From Chitinophaga lutea (lineage in GTDB: Bacteria; Bacteroidota; Bacteroidia; Chitinophagales; Chitinophagaceae), in assembly GCF_003813775.1 (NCBI RefSeq), contig NZ_RPDH01000002.1, forward strand, positions 496,001 to 560,000: a stretch of DNA of 64,000 nucleotides. Reading direction: 5' to 3'. The notes beneath the pieces were generated by a model. The model was not told the origin of the DNA and did not search any database. It worked only from the letters and a program-made list of their open reading frames with translations. The stretch's first letter is position 1. Each line of letters begins with the position of its first letter. Of the stretch, positions 42,237 through 53,344 are shown in pieces. A program made the position numbers and the translations under genes.

Positions 42237-43025
42237 ATGGCAATCCTTGATCCGAACGCACCTCCATTCATCGGCACCATCGGCAATCTGACCTACTACC
42301 GCCTGCCGGGCAGCGACAAGATTATTGTCCGCCGGAAAGGCGGTGTTTCCAGGAAGAGAATCAAAAACGCAGAAGAGTACCGGCGCACCCGCGAAAACAA
42401 CTCGGAATTCTCCGGTTGCGCCAGGGCGGCCAGTCACATCCGGGATGTGATGCACACTACCAACCTGGTGGCAGACTATAATTTCACGCCCAAACTGATC
42501 GCATTGATGAAGAAAGTCCAGCTGAAATGCGATACCGGCAACCGCGGCGAGCGGAATATCCGCATAACGCGGTACAGTGCCCTGCTGGAGGGGTTTGCCC
42601 TCAACCGATATAACCCTTTCACCGGCATCGTGCGCCAGCCCATCCATGCCACCATCGACCGGGAACGGGCAACGGCCACCATCGAAGTACCGGCGCTCAT
42701 CAGCGGGCTGAACCTGTATTCACCCTGGAAATCGCCGTATTACCAGCTGTCTTTCAGCTTCGGTGCGGTACAGGACCTGATGTTCGATGGAATGAATTTT
42801 AAAAGCTGCCAGTCACCGGCAAACTATGAAACCGTTGAAACGGCCTGGGCCCTGGTGTCGCAGCCTGCAGGCAAACAAACCGTCACCCTGCAATTGCCGG
42901 TTCCGGTAAAAGCGGACGAAACGCTGATTTTGTCGGCAGGCATACACATGGGAACGCCCGGACATGAAGGGAATATCGCGTGGGTAAAAAGACAGGGCGC
43001 CGGGATGATATTGCGGGTCGGGTGA
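42237..43025 (+). CDS. Uncharacterised protein of a Bacteroidota family
   Basis: 262 residues, no signal peptide or membrane helix. The N-terminus GTIGNLTYYRLPGSDKIIVR followed by RKRIKNAEEYRRTRENNSEF has a glycine/basic pattern. It is loosely like DUF6266 proteins (short G-x-I-G...R start, R/N-rich helix). A beta-rich C-terminal half follows (ATIEVPALISGLNLYSPWKS, ETLILSAGIHMGTPGHEGNI). The family assignment is uncertain and no function can be given. Its stop abuts the stop of the converging phosphotransferase gene. Confidence 0.75.
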   Translation: MAILDPNAPPFIGTIGNLTYYRLPGSDKIIVRRKGGVSRKRIKNAEEYRRTRENNSEFSGCARAASHIRDVMHTTNLVADYNFTPKLIALMKKVQLKCDTGNRGERNIRITRYSALLEGFALNRYNPFTGIVRQPIHATIDRERATATIEVPALISGLNLYSPWKSPYYQLSFSFGAVQDLMFDGMNFKSCQSPANYETVETAWALVSQPAGKQTVTLQLPVPVKADETLILSAGIHMGTPGHEGNIAWVKRQGAGMILRVG

Positions 43026-45801
<2,776 letters not shown>

Positions 45802-45824
45802 CAAGCAATATTAACACGTAAGAA

Positions 45825-46247
45825 TCACTCTGCAAACATCTGTATCGCCAAACCAATGAAAGTAACTCCAACAAACAGTAATCCTAAACTTGCCGCACCG
45901 CTATCATTTTCTTCCTGAATCAGAAAATCTTCCGGCTTATCAGCATCGTACAAAACAGTAACCTTTTCTCCCTTTTTATACGATGTGAAAATTATGCTCA
46001 CTGAATACGCAGTCTCTATAATTTTGTTCTTATTAGTCACGAACCGGATAACGGGCGATTGGGTAAACATCTTGTTAGAAAATCTATATTTAAATGCCAC
46101 CACCTCCCCTTCAGCTTGAAGCCCCATTGTCAAGAGTCGCCTCTTTTTCCTTCTTAAATATATAGCACACACAACGGCTATACCACCCATTACAAGAAAT
46201 GCAAACGCTTCAAAATCAAATTTACCTAAACATTCAAGCCAGTTCAT
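45825..46247 (-). CDS. DUF3592 membrane protein, possible immunity protein
   Basis: 140 residues. N-terminal helix FAFLVMGGIAVVCAIYL (about 14-31), a small beta domain (LQAEGEVVAFKYRFSNKMFT, SYKKGEKVTVLYDADKPEDF) and a C-terminal helix (LGLLFVGVTFIGLAIQMF). This is the DUF3592 layout, often found beside polymorphic toxins. Low GC like the tip. It lies 11 bp after the YwqK lipoprotein gene. Role as immunity or accessory protein is inferred from position. Confidence 0.8.
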   Translation of the reverse strand: MNWLECLGKFDFEAFAFLVMGGIAVVCAIYLRRKKRRLLTMGLQAEGEVVAFKYRFSNKMFTQSPVIRFVTNKNKIIETAYSVSIIFTSYKKGEKVTVLYDADKPEDFLIQEENDSGAASLGLLFVGVTFIGLAIQMFAE

Positions 46248-46258
46248 ATCAATCCGTA

Positions 46259-47008
46259 TTATAGAATTTCGAAACTATAAGCAATTTCCCCTAACAACAA
46301 TTCATAGATATCAAATTTCCCTTTTGGAACAAAAAAAGATATCATGTAAATTTCATTTGACCTAGGAATAAAATACTGTAGCCCAATTAACATTCTTTCA
46401 TTTACGTTAACATCATAAATAACCTCATATGCTGCCTCCCTTTTTATCTCCACTTCACGACGCGAAATAACTTTTACAATCCCATACGATGCATTTTTTT
46501 TTATTTCTTCATCAATAAAATTAATGACACTAACTTTAATGTTTTTATGAATAAAAACGTTAAAGTTAACCGCTGCACCTAAACTATCACTAATTACAAA
46601 AAGCGGCATATTAGGAAGACTATCCGAAATAACCTTCCAAGAATCAGGAATACTAATTTTTATCGGTCGCGCTAAGTAAGTTAGCCAGTTAATTCTATAA
46701 TTTTGGTTTCGAAAATTATATACCCATCGCCCGTCTTTATAATCGTCTTTAAAATGTCCTTCAGCCTTCAATCTTCCATCAGAATGATAGTATTTCCAAA
46801 CTCCATTTTTGTTCCCAGTTTTATCAACTTCACCTGAATTATTAATAGTCCCATTTGGATAGTATTCTGTATAAAAAAAACGGCTACCCTTCAACAGCAC
46901 TCTACTCTTCAGTTTCCCATTTTCGAAGTTTTCTTCAATAGTTGTTTTACTACTACAAGCAACTCCAAACAATAAAATGCCTATATAGAAATATGCAGCT
47001 CTATACAT
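46259..47008 (-). CDS. YwqK-like MORN-repeat lipoprotein, probable immunity protein
   Basis: 249 residues. Lipoprotein signal ending LLFGVACSS, lipid Cys at 18. MORN/YwqK repeats follow: NGKLKSRVLLKGSRFFYTEY, YPNGTINNSGEVD, NGVWKYYHSDGRLKAEGHFK, DGRWVYN (about 30-105). The C-terminal half (IKISIPDSWKVISDSLPNMP to AYSFEIL) resembles a DcrB/PsbP-like fold. YwqK proteins are annotated as antitoxins of polymorphic toxin systems. The gene begins 1 bp after the RHS tip stop, so it is the best candidate for the cognate immunity gene. Low GC. Confidence 0.82.
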   Translation of the reverse strand: MYRAAYFYIGILLFGVACSSKTTIEENFENGKLKSRVLLKGSRFFYTEYYPNGTINNSGEVDKTGNKNGVWKYYHSDGRLKAEGHFKDDYKDGRWVYNFRNQNYRINWLTYLARPIKISIPDSWKVISDSLPNMPLFVISDSLGAAVNFNVFIHKNIKVSVINFIDEEIKKNASYGIVKVISRREVEIKREAAYEVIYDVNVNERMLIGLQYFIPRSNEIYMISFFVPKGKFDIYELLLGEIAYSFEIL

Positions 47009-47009
47009 A

Positions 47010-47649
47010 TCACCTAATTTTATATCTCACCTCACTCTTAACTTCAGCTTCTATACCAAGTACTCTTGCAGCGCCACCAGATACTCCAATGTTTATAAAT
47101 CTATATTCATGGCCCTTGTTGTCCTTTTTTGTTCCATAATTAAATCCAACTCCCATTATCGAAAATCCAGCTTGCCTGGTATCTTCAGAATCCGTTGATT
47201 TAACTACGGTTTTATCGCCCTTTACAAAAGTAGTTTCGTTGCCAGAACTTGCTCCAATGCCCACTCCCCAAGGAACTGAACCATTTAAACTCACTCCTTT
47301 TGTCACCTTCACTTCACCACCTTTCCCTATGTATCTTTCCTCCGCTTTATTTTCAATTCCATCTTTTGACACCTTATTGCTCAATTTTAAGCCATATAAT
47401 TCAACACTTCCCAAATTAACAGATCCTCCCACCGCACTTTTTATTTCTGCCCCTGCCTGAACACCAGCCGTCACTTTTACTTCCGCGCTATTTTCAACTT
47501 CAACCCTTTCTCGAACAACTTCTTTTGCAGCTACCGTCGCAGCTTCCGGTGCATCATTAATAATTCTATTTACTTTATTTTTTACTCTATCGACTGCAGA
47601 CCTAACTACTCTAGACACAATGTTGCTCAGAAAATCGTCCTCGGGCCAC
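47010..47649 (-). other. Unrecognised RHS C-terminal toxin tip
   Basis: About 213 residues after the DPDG junction. A basic helical start ([20 protein letters not shown]) leads into a Gly/Ser/Val-rich, strand-like region ([73 protein letters not shown]). No nuclease, deaminase or ADP-ribosyltransferase motif is seen. The alternating hydrophobic strands suggest a membrane-active or beta-barrel-like fold (inference). GC content drops sharply at the junction, as usual for swapped tips. Confidence 0.6.
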
Positions 47650-49014
47650 ATCCCATCAGGATCCACGAACCTAATAGGGTTATCAAATGCATACGCATAG
47701 GGACTCCATCTCCTGCCTTTCTCATTCAATGGATCTCCTACATGCCACCTTCCAATCTGTGGGTCTTGCATCCTTGCACCATAATCATACCATTCCAGGC
47801 CTCCACCATCACCGAACTCACCGTTCTGCAATTCCTTCCCGTTATACCCGTACCTATTCTGCGCAAGCTTGTTGATCGCCTTGGTGCTAATCCCCGCCAT
47901 AGTGAGCCCGAATGGATAATAATGCGTCTCCTCTAACACCGGCCCAGGGCTGTTCAGCACCGTCAAATTATCAAAGAACACATCCTGCGGGGTTTCGTTG
48001 CTGGTGTAGACGTACAGGAACCCACTGCTCTTCATCACCATCTTATCCTGCGCCAGCGCCTGCAACTGGTCAGGCTCCGCTTTTACCTGCTTCACCCCGC
48101 TGTTGTCTTCCACTAAGTTAAACCGATCATCAAACAATGCAAAATTCAGGTAGGCTTTCGGACGGTTCGCCTGCGCAGGGTCAGCCGGCTCTTTCTCCTT
48201 CATCCGCTGGTAACCGTCGTTGATGAATTGGTCGTTGAACGGCGTACGGCCGGCGCCTTCGGTGGTTACCTCCTTCTGGCTGCTGCCTGGCTGTCCGCTA
48301 CCGAAGGCTCGGATAAGGGAGGCGGCCATGTCAGCTACCGGCACCGGTGATTTATCCTGTTTAGAACCAATCGATTTGTAAAAGGCCTTGGCCCCGATGG
48401 AGATTGTATCGCCTGCCATCACCCGCAGCACCAGTGACGGCCCTACCCTTTTGTCCGGGTGCTGGCCATTGAGTTTGGCCACCTGTTTGTTCTCCGAGCC
48501 CGTGGTGGCATCCTGCGGATACCCGGCCGGTTTTACGCTCCGGCTCGATTCGATGTTGCTGAACAGGCATTTTCGGTAGCCGAGCGTTCGGTCTCCATGG
48601 TGGCCAGGTACATCTGCTGTTCGCTGCCTTCCGTCAGCACCATCCGCACGTTACCCAGGTGGTCCTTGATAAAGTAATCGTAGGTATAGGTCACCGGCTG
48701 GTTCGAAGGATAACTCAACCGGATACGGCCTTCTTCATGGCTGATCAGCCGCAGGCTGTTACGCTCGTACACCAGCCCGCCATTATAGGCCGTGGTGGTG
48801 GTTTGAGATTGGCCACTGGTGTTGTCCGTTACCGTTTTGCGGTGTTTGACACCAGCAGCATCATACACATAGCGGATGGTGCCTTTGCCGGTGATGGTGA
48901 TCTGCTCCGGCAGGTTCAGGTGATTATAAGTGATCTGGCTGATGCCTTTGTTGGCATCACTCACCATATTACCGTTGGAATCGTAGATGTAGTCAACGCT
49001 CTGGCCGGGGGTGA

Positions 49015-49035
49015 TTTCCTTACAACTAGAGGGGG
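49015..49035 (-). repeat. 21-bp direct repeat, right copy
   Basis: Identical to 45781-45801. Here it lies at the 5' breakpoint of the RHS fragment, where its minus strand would read SSCKE in the RHS frame. The two copies bracket 3.2 kb (tip, YwqK, DUF3592). Confidence 0.9.
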
Positions 49036-49141
49036 AGAATTTATCATAAACCTATCGATATAGCGCCTACGGTCTTAAAACAAAAAGCACATAAACAGCA
49101 CTACCCAAAATCCCAGCAGTTGTGAAATCTTAGTATTTAGG

Positions 49142-49423
49142 TTATTCCATCAAGTATAGATTCCAGGGCGCATCTGTGCGATCTCTATATGCAGCCCATC
49201 CCAATGGCAAATCAGCGAGCTCTAAAACGGAGGGATCCAATTTTATAATTTCTTCTAAAGCTATAATCATGTAATCAGTCTCATTAACAGACTTATCACT
49301 CCCTATAAACTCCCATGCACCATCTTCATCATGATGAAATACATACAGAATGGGCTTACCTTCCCTGTAAACATATCGTGTAGTAAATACTGCGACGTTC
49401 ATTTCTTCGTTAAATTTTTTCAT
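49142..49423 (-). CDS. DUF2185-like immunity protein
   Basis: 93 residues. It has the DUF2185 (Imm33-type) pattern: YREGKPILYVFHHDEDGAWE, FIGSDKSVNETDYMIIALEE, LADLPLGWAAYRDRTDAPWN. These small cytoplasmic proteins are found as immunity genes in polymorphic toxin loci. No toxin gene directly precedes it, so it looks like an orphan immunity gene kept after loss or swapping of its toxin (inference). Low GC. Confidence 0.75.
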   Translation of the reverse strand: MKKFNEEMNVAVFTTRYVYREGKPILYVFHHDEDGAWEFIGSDKSVNETDYMIIALEEIIKLDPSVLELADLPLGWAAYRDRTDAPWNLYLME

Positions 49424-49450
49424 TCTTTTGGTTTTTGCCCGGGCTTTCCG

Positions 49451-49606
49451 TTAAAGTGTATTCGTACATTGCCAATCCTCCAAATCGAAACCAGCACCTG
49501 CCGTTGTAAACGCAGTTTGACACAGATAACAATTTGACCCTTCAATAATTTCAATAGAATCAATAATCTCTGCAACTGTGCTCTTTTCTATATCCCGATC
49601 CGACAA
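49451..49606 (-). CDS. Small protein with paired cysteines, possibly remnant
   Basis: 51 codons from a TTG at 49606. The residues are protein-like: DRDIEKSTVAEIIDSIEIIE, then NCYLCQTAFTTAGAGFDLED, ending WQCTNTL. A C-x-x-C and a third Cys suggest a metal or disulfide site. There is no ATG; the frame opens just inside the stop of the upstream Tdi1-like gene. It may be translated by coupling or be the 3' remnant of a longer immunity gene. It sits 27 bp before the DUF2185-like gene. Confidence 0.45.
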   Translation of the reverse strand: MSDRDIEKSTVAEIIDSIEIIEGSNCYLCQTAFTTAGAGFDLEDWQCTNTL

Positions 49607-49632
49607 ACTGCAATTGTATGTTCCGAATACCG

Positions 49633-50241
49633 CTATTCAATTTCTACCTTCCCAATAATTGTCCCATCAGGAAGATCTTTGGTTTTCTTCACGATCTCTC
49701 CATTTATGTGCCAATACACTTCCATATCCTGCGCCTCATAGTTGCCTATACTATCTTCTCCACCCAAAAAAAGTGGAATTTTGAAGCCCAAACATTGATC
49801 ATAATTCAGGCTGCTCATTTTGTTGTGAGCAAGAATCCGGTCAAACATATTTACAGCCAGCATCTCGTCCGTATCATCCGCAAAATCTTCATTATGCAAT
49901 GGCACCAACGTTTGGTCTATTTCAAAATCCTCTGCCGTCGCGGGATCAAACATAAAAAGCCGCTTGTCGTTTATTGCAGCACAGAACTGCCTCCCCATCC
50001 AGTCGAATCCGAAAGGCAAAATTTTGTTTTTATATTCCGTAAAATAATCGCCGATAATTCCCGCCCACTTAAAGCTGCTCTGGAAAGAATGCAGCCTGTA
50101 TAAACCATTACCGAAAGTACTCCCGGCGTAAGCGTTGAGTATTCCTGACAACTCAGCGGGGAGGTTTTCGAAAACCCCACCTTGTTTTTCATCTACGGCT
50201 GTTGCGGTAATGCCGATTTTTTTTACTAATCGTTCAATCAT
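49633..50241 (-). CDS. Tdi1/DUF1851-like immunity protein
   Basis: 202 residues. The pattern follows GAD-like/DUF1851 proteins of the T6SS immunity Tdi1 group. FENLPAELSGILNAYAGSTF and GNGLYRLHSFQSSFKWAGII come first, then FGFDWMGRQFCAAIND and RLFMFDPATAEDFEID. The ending is MFDRILAHNKMSSLNYDQCL, LGFKIPLFLGGEDSIGNY. The family protects against secreted toxins such as Tde1 and others. No partner toxin is adjacent, so it is probably an orphan immunity gene. Low GC. Confidence 0.75.
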   Translation of the reverse strand: MIERLVKKIGITATAVDEKQGGVFENLPAELSGILNAYAGSTFGNGLYRLHSFQSSFKWAGIIGDYFTEYKNKILPFGFDWMGRQFCAAINDKRLFMFDPATAEDFEIDQTLVPLHNEDFADDTDEMLAVNMFDRILAHNKMSSLNYDQCLGFKIPLFLGGEDSIGNYEAQDMEVYWHINGEIVKKTKDLPDGTIIGKVEIE

Positions 50242-50279
50242 TTATGAAGGTATTTTGTTCTGTTATCGAAAGCCAGCCA

Positions 50280-50507
50280 TCACTTCATCATTTTCATACC
50301 CATCTTGTATATTACGAAGAAAATCCCCAACGCCGTCAAAACGTCAAAAACAATAATGAATTCCTTTTCCCGGAAACCCGCTGGAGACAGCGAACGGTGA
50401 ATGGAATAGGGCAACAGGTTGAAAACACTCGGGGGCGTCAAAACCATCATCAGGAAAAGTATGCAAATGGATAAAGCGATCGCAACCGCAGCAAACTTCT
50501 TTTTCAT
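50280..50507 (-). CDS. Small two-helix membrane protein
   Basis: 75 residues. Helix 1 AVAIALSICILFLMMVLTPP (about 7-26), a short loop with a Ser/Pro/Arg segment, and helix 2 FIIVFDVLTALGIFFVIYKM (about 50-69), ending in a basic tail. No family recognised. It lies 38 bp upstream of the Tdi1-like gene and shares its AT-rich composition, so it probably belongs to the accessory locus. Confidence 0.55.
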   Translation of the reverse strand: MKKKFAAVAIALSICILFLMMVLTPPSVFNLLPYSIHRSLSPAGFREKEFIIVFDVLTALGIFFVIYKMGMKMMK

Positions 50508-50536
50508 AGATATTCTTCAACGGTGTTGAATTATTA

Positions 50537-50566
50537 CAAAAAGCCCCGGTACTTCACCGGGGCTTT
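50537..50566 (-). terminator. Rho-independent terminator of the S9 peptidase gene
   Basis: Minus-strand stem AAAGCCCCGGT/ACCGGGGCTTT (loop of 5) followed by T-run, 20 bp past the stop. Confidence 0.9.
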
Positions 50567-50586
50567 CCAATTTCATCAAGGGTTCG

Positions 50587-52752
50587 TCACTTCCCTCCAC
50601 CCGCACAATGCTCATTGATAAACCGCCTGTACATCGCCGAAAGATGGGCCGAGGTGCCTTCTCCTTCGTTGATGCTGTGGGTGCGGTTGGGATACGGCAT
50701 GAACTGGAATACTTTTTTATGCCTGATCAGTTCGTTCACCAGCATCTCCGCGTTCTGGTAATGCACGTTATCGTCGCCGGTGCCGTGTACGTAGAGTAAC
50801 TGGCCCTGGAGGTTTTTAGCGTACGTCAGCGGGGAACCTTTCACGAAGTCTTCACGGTTTTCCTGGGGCAGGCCCATGTAACGTTCCTGGTAGATGTTGT
50901 CGTAAGTGAGCTGGTTGGTCACCGCTGCGATGGATACGCCGGTTTTATAGATCTCCGGGTACTGGAACATCAGGTTCAGCGTCATGGAGCCGCCGCCGCT
51001 CCAGCCCCATACCGCTACGCGCTCCGCGTCGATGAAGGGCCATTTCAGGATCTCTTTGGCGGCCATGGCCTGGTCGCGCGCATTGAGGATGCCTACTTTT
51101 CGGTAGATCGCCTTGCGCCAGGTGCGGCCTTTGGGGGCCGGGGTACCGCGGTTGTCGAGCGAAATGCAGATGTAGCCGTCCTGCGTGGCATTGCCGTACA
51201 GGAAGTTGGTACCGGCGCCGTACGTGTCCGTTACGGTGCACGCGGCGGGCTCGCCGTACACGTAAAAGAGCACGGGGTATTTTTTGGTGGAATCGAAATT
51301 ATCGGGTTTGGCGATCCACCCGTCCATCGTTACGCCGTCGGCCGTGGTCACCTGGAAAAAAGAGGCGCGGCTTTTTGTGATGGCCGGCGTGGTGACGGTG
51401 CCGTTCGCGGTGTTTTTATGATCGGGCAGGGTAATGAACTCGTTGAGGGGTTTTACTACGTGGCTTTGATAGATGTGCATGGCGTAGTTGCCCGCGGGTG
51501 AAATATTGTACTGGTGCGTGCCGGGCTGCACGTCGGGCGTGAGCCTTACTGCTTTGCCGCCGGCCAGGGGCACTTCGTACAGGTATTGTTGGGTGGCGTT
51601 GTCGGGAGAAGCGATCAGGTAGATCTTGCCGCCTTTCTCGTCGATCTGCACAATGCGGATCACGTCATAGTCTCCGGGCGTGAGGAGTTTTTCCTCCTTG
51701 CCGTCGGCCGACACGCGGTAGAGATGCCGCCAGCCGTCTTTTTCGCTGACCCAGATGAAGGCGCGGCCCTGCTGTATCCAGTCCCAGCCTTTGATGTCGT
51801 CGTTATCCCAGCGGGACTTCACGTCTATCCAGGCTTCGTCCTGTTCGGAGTAGATGGGCTTCACCTGTCCGCTGGCGGCCTGTGCCGTCATGAGGCGGGA
51901 GGTGTTCTGTTTGCGGTTCAGCTGCTGGAGGATGAGCTCGTTTTTACCGGGCACCCATTCCATGCGGGGAATATAATGCTGCTGTGCGTCGCCGGGCACC
52001 TGCAGCCAGGTGGTTTTCTTCGTTTGCAGGTTTACCACGCCCACTTTGCAGGCGGACGGGCTTTCGCCGGCTTTCGGATATTCCACGGGGATGGTGTAGG
52101 AATAGATCGAATCGGTGTTATCGATCATGAGGAAGTCGCGGATTTTGCGGGCGTCGATCTGCCAGTAGGCGATGCTTTTACCGTCCGGGCTCCAGCGGAA
52201 ACCGTCGCGGCAGCCGAATTCCTCTTCATAGGCCCAGTCGAACGTACCATTGATCAGGCGGCGGGAGCCATCCTGCGTGAGCTGTTCGGTTTTCCCGCTG
52301 GCGAGGTCTTCCACATACAGGTTATGGCCGCTTACATACGCCGCTTTGGTACCGTCGGGCGAAAGTTTCGCGAACATCAGCGACGCTTCGGGCAATTTTT
52401 TGCCCAGCTGGCGCAGCTGGCCGCTGCGGCGGTCGAGCAGCCAGTAATCGCCCCGGGTATGGTAGCGCCACACTTTCCGGGTATTGGTGAAGATGAGCAC
52501 CTGCTGTTCATCGGGCGAAAAGGTGAACCCGGCGATGGACAGCGGGCTCTGCGCACCCGCGGGTGTAAGTTGTTTGGCGGTGATTTTTTCGCCGGGCTGC
52601 CGGTCTTTCACCCGGTAGGCGGCAATCTCCCCCTCGCCGTCCTGCCAGATGGCATCGCCGTTGCGGGTCCATTGCACCTCCTGTGCGGTGGCGCCAATAC
52701 AATAAAGAGCAATAAAGCAGAGCAGGAATAGAAAACGCTGTAGTTGCATCAT
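50587..52752 (-). CDS. S9 family peptidase, dipeptidyl peptidase IV-like
   Basis: 721 residues, with a signal peptide (FLFLLCFIALYCIGATAQ). The N-terminal beta-propeller (about 30-460) carries the DPP4-specific substrate motif FDWAYEEEF near 170. The alpha/beta hydrolase domain has Ser585 in WGWSGGGSMTL, Asp661 in HGTGDDNVHYQN and His692 in PNRTHSINEG. Most relatives have GWSYGG; the Tyr is Gly here. The enzyme should cut X-Pro dipeptides from peptides in the periplasm. Monocistronic. Confidence 0.94.
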   Translation of the reverse strand: MMQLQRFLFLLCFIALYCIGATAQEVQWTRNGDAIWQDGEGEIAAYRVKDRQPGEKITAKQLTPAGAQSPLSIAGFTFSPDEQQVLIFTNTRKVWRYHTRGDYWLLDRRSGQLRQLGKKLPEASLMFAKLSPDGTKAAYVSGHNLYVEDLASGKTEQLTQDGSRRLINGTFDWAYEEEFGCRDGFRWSPDGKSIAYWQIDARKIRDFLMIDNTDSIYSYTIPVEYPKAGESPSACKVGVVNLQTKKTTWLQVPGDAQQHYIPRMEWVPGKNELILQQLNRKQNTSRLMTAQAASGQVKPIYSEQDEAWIDVKSRWDNDDIKGWDWIQQGRAFIWVSEKDGWRHLYRVSADGKEEKLLTPGDYDVIRIVQIDEKGGKIYLIASPDNATQQYLYEVPLAGGKAVRLTPDVQPGTHQYNISPAGNYAMHIYQSHVVKPLNEFITLPDHKNTANGTVTTPAITKSRASFFQVTTADGVTMDGWIAKPDNFDSTKKYPVLFYVYGEPAACTVTDTYGAGTNFLYGNATQDGYICISLDNRGTPAPKGRTWRKAIYRKVGILNARDQAMAAKEILKWPFIDAERVAVWGWSGGGSMTLNLMFQYPEIYKTGVSIAAVTNQLTYDNIYQERYMGLPQENREDFVKGSPLTYAKNLQGQLLYVHGTGDDNVHYQNAEMLVNELIRHKKVFQFMPYPNRTHSINEGEGTSAHLSAMYRRFINEHCAGGGK

Positions 52753-52969
52753 AGTAAGATAAGCTAGTTGGTAATGAGTAAAATAAGGGAAATAAAATCA
52801 ATCCCCGAAAAGGAAAATGTTAAATGGCGCAAGGGGGGTAACAAAGCGGCCCGGGGTTTGATATACATGAGCGGAACAGCTTTATTATAAATGGTTTATT
52901 ACGTAGTAGCATGGACTTTGCCAATTTATTCATAATAAATTTTGACAATTTATAAAATTCCGTATTTTT

Positions 52970-53260
52970 ATGGCGTATAGCGATCCTATTGAAAAACGAA
53001 AAATAATGGTACAAGTATCCTATTCTTACAAAAACCGGGAGTTCTTCCACATGGAAGACTATATCACGAACCAGATAGCGGAAAGCGGCAAGAGAATGCT
53101 TTTTGCCCTCCTGGAACCGATTCACGAACTTTTGATGCACGAGAACGGCAAGATCAGGATCTGCCTCGACGAGCGGCCCAATATTGAGCTGGAAGGTTTC
53201 AGCGCACCTGTAAAATACCGGATCGAATGCACCCTCCGGGGCGAAGACCTGGAAGACTAA
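52970..53260 (+). CDS. Small cytoplasmic protein of unknown function
   Basis: 96 residues, no signal or membrane helix. Sequence features: IMVQVSYSYKNREFFHMEDY, ITNQIAESGKRMLFALLEPI, HENGKIRICLDERPNIELE. Mixed alpha/beta with no motif recognised. The start might be the ATG at 53006 (MVQVSYSY) instead. A terminator follows. Confidence 0.65.
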   Translation: MAYSDPIEKRKIMVQVSYSYKNREFFHMEDYITNQIAESGKRMLFALLEPIHELLMHENGKIRICLDERPNIELEGFSAPVKYRIECTLRGEDLED

Positions 53261-53290
53261 CCGGATACGAACACACCACCTACTGATATT

Positions 53291-53321
53291 TGCGGCGCCC
53301 TTCCCTGCGCCGCATTTTTTT
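53291..53321 (+). terminator. Rho-independent terminator
   Basis: Perfect 8-bp stem TGCGGCGC/GCGCCGCA with 8-base loop, followed by seven T. Confidence 0.9.
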
Positions 53322-53344
53322 GTAAAAGGAAGGCTGCATCTCCA

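Larger units (their letters stand above)
47010..49051 (-). pseudogene. RHS-repeat toxin gene, truncated at 5' end and frameshifted, with unknown C-terminal tip
   Basis: The upstream part (about 49035-48533) reads YD-repeat sequence: [67 protein letters not shown]. Near 48566 one base is missing compared with the expected frame; the other frame continues LFSNIESSR...[20 protein letters not shown] and on through 47010. The RHS core ends [54 protein letters not shown]. After DPDG (about 47650) comes a 213-residue low-GC tip of unknown family. Upstream, a stop at 49052-49054 and the 21-bp repeat mark truncation; thousands of bases of a full RHS gene are absent. Confidence 0.85.

Noticed and set aside
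47010..49051. Programmed frameshift in the RHS gene
   Set aside because: No slippery heptamer or stimulatory hairpin is evident at the break, and the gene is already truncated, so decay or error is more likely.
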